From contig NC_060112.1 of NCBI RefSeq assembly GCF_021155765.1, positions 25,138,001 through 25,202,000 of the forward strand: a DNA stretch of 64,000 nt. Direction: 5' to 3'. The DNA comes from Diprion similis (lineage: Eukaryota; Arthropoda; Insecta; Hymenoptera; Diprionidae). The notes beneath the pieces are model-generated. The model ran no database searches, was not told the DNA's origin, and was given only the letters and a program-made list of their open reading frames with translations. Both the position numbers and the translations under genes were made by a program. This document shows positions 63,986 to 64,000 of this stretch, one piece after another (the stretch's first letter is position 1; every line of letters begins with the position of its first letter).

Positions 63986-64000
63986 CGAAATAAAATGCGA

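Overview
The window is animal nuclear DNA, almost certainly insect and most likely hymenopteran. It is AT-rich, with split genes, GT-AG introns of about 60 bp to 4 kb, canonical insect H2A and H2B with histone stem-loops, and conserved animal gene families. The order is inferred from the general look of the proteins (DDI1 and the inositol dehydrogenase look hymenopteran, possibly sawfly); no database search was possible.

Layout on the + axis: (1) 1-10.4 kb holds one gene, a PTF1A/Fer1-type bHLH factor on the minus strand (2070-4535), in gene-poor DNA. (2) 10.4-13.3 kb is DDI1/rngo, the ubiquitin-linked retropepsin-like protease, plus strand. (3) 14.5-16.1 kb is a myo-inositol 2-dehydrogenase-like oxidoreductase, minus strand, with a diverged copy of its first exon 3 kb upstream. 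(4) 20.7-28.5 kb is WDR33, the poly(A)-signal recognition subunit, minus strand. (5) 32.1-34.2 kb is an RMDN-family (PTPIP51-like) protein with a near-canonical FFAT motif, plus strand. (6) 35.6-37.1 kb is a lysocardiolipin/lysophospholipid acyltransferase, plus strand. (7) 40.5-43.4 kb is RRP1, a nucleolar ribosome-biogenesis factor, minus strand. (8) 44.6-45.8 kb is a divergent H2A/H2B pair sharing one promoter. (9) 48.7-57.0 kb is choline/ethanolamine kinase, minus strand, with a 4 kb first intron. (10) 57-64 kb is gene-poor with a TA microsatellite and a fold-back element.

Most genes were assembled exon by exon. Every listed splice junction keeps reading phase, and each model reads from ATG to stop. 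The genes are independent transcription units, not an operon. A loose theme is lipid metabolism: choline kinase, LCLAT1-like acyltransferase, inositol dehydrogenase and an ER-mitochondria contact protein. This may be chance.

I found no unknown multi-gene system. The points most worth following are the duplicated first exon that kept coding constraint but lost its splice donor, the FFAT motif in the RMDN protein, the retained RBPJ-binding peptides of the Ptf1a-type factor, tandem duplications that copied a splice acceptor and a poly(A) signal, and three long inverted-repeat elements at 7.8, 55.4 and 63.9 kb.
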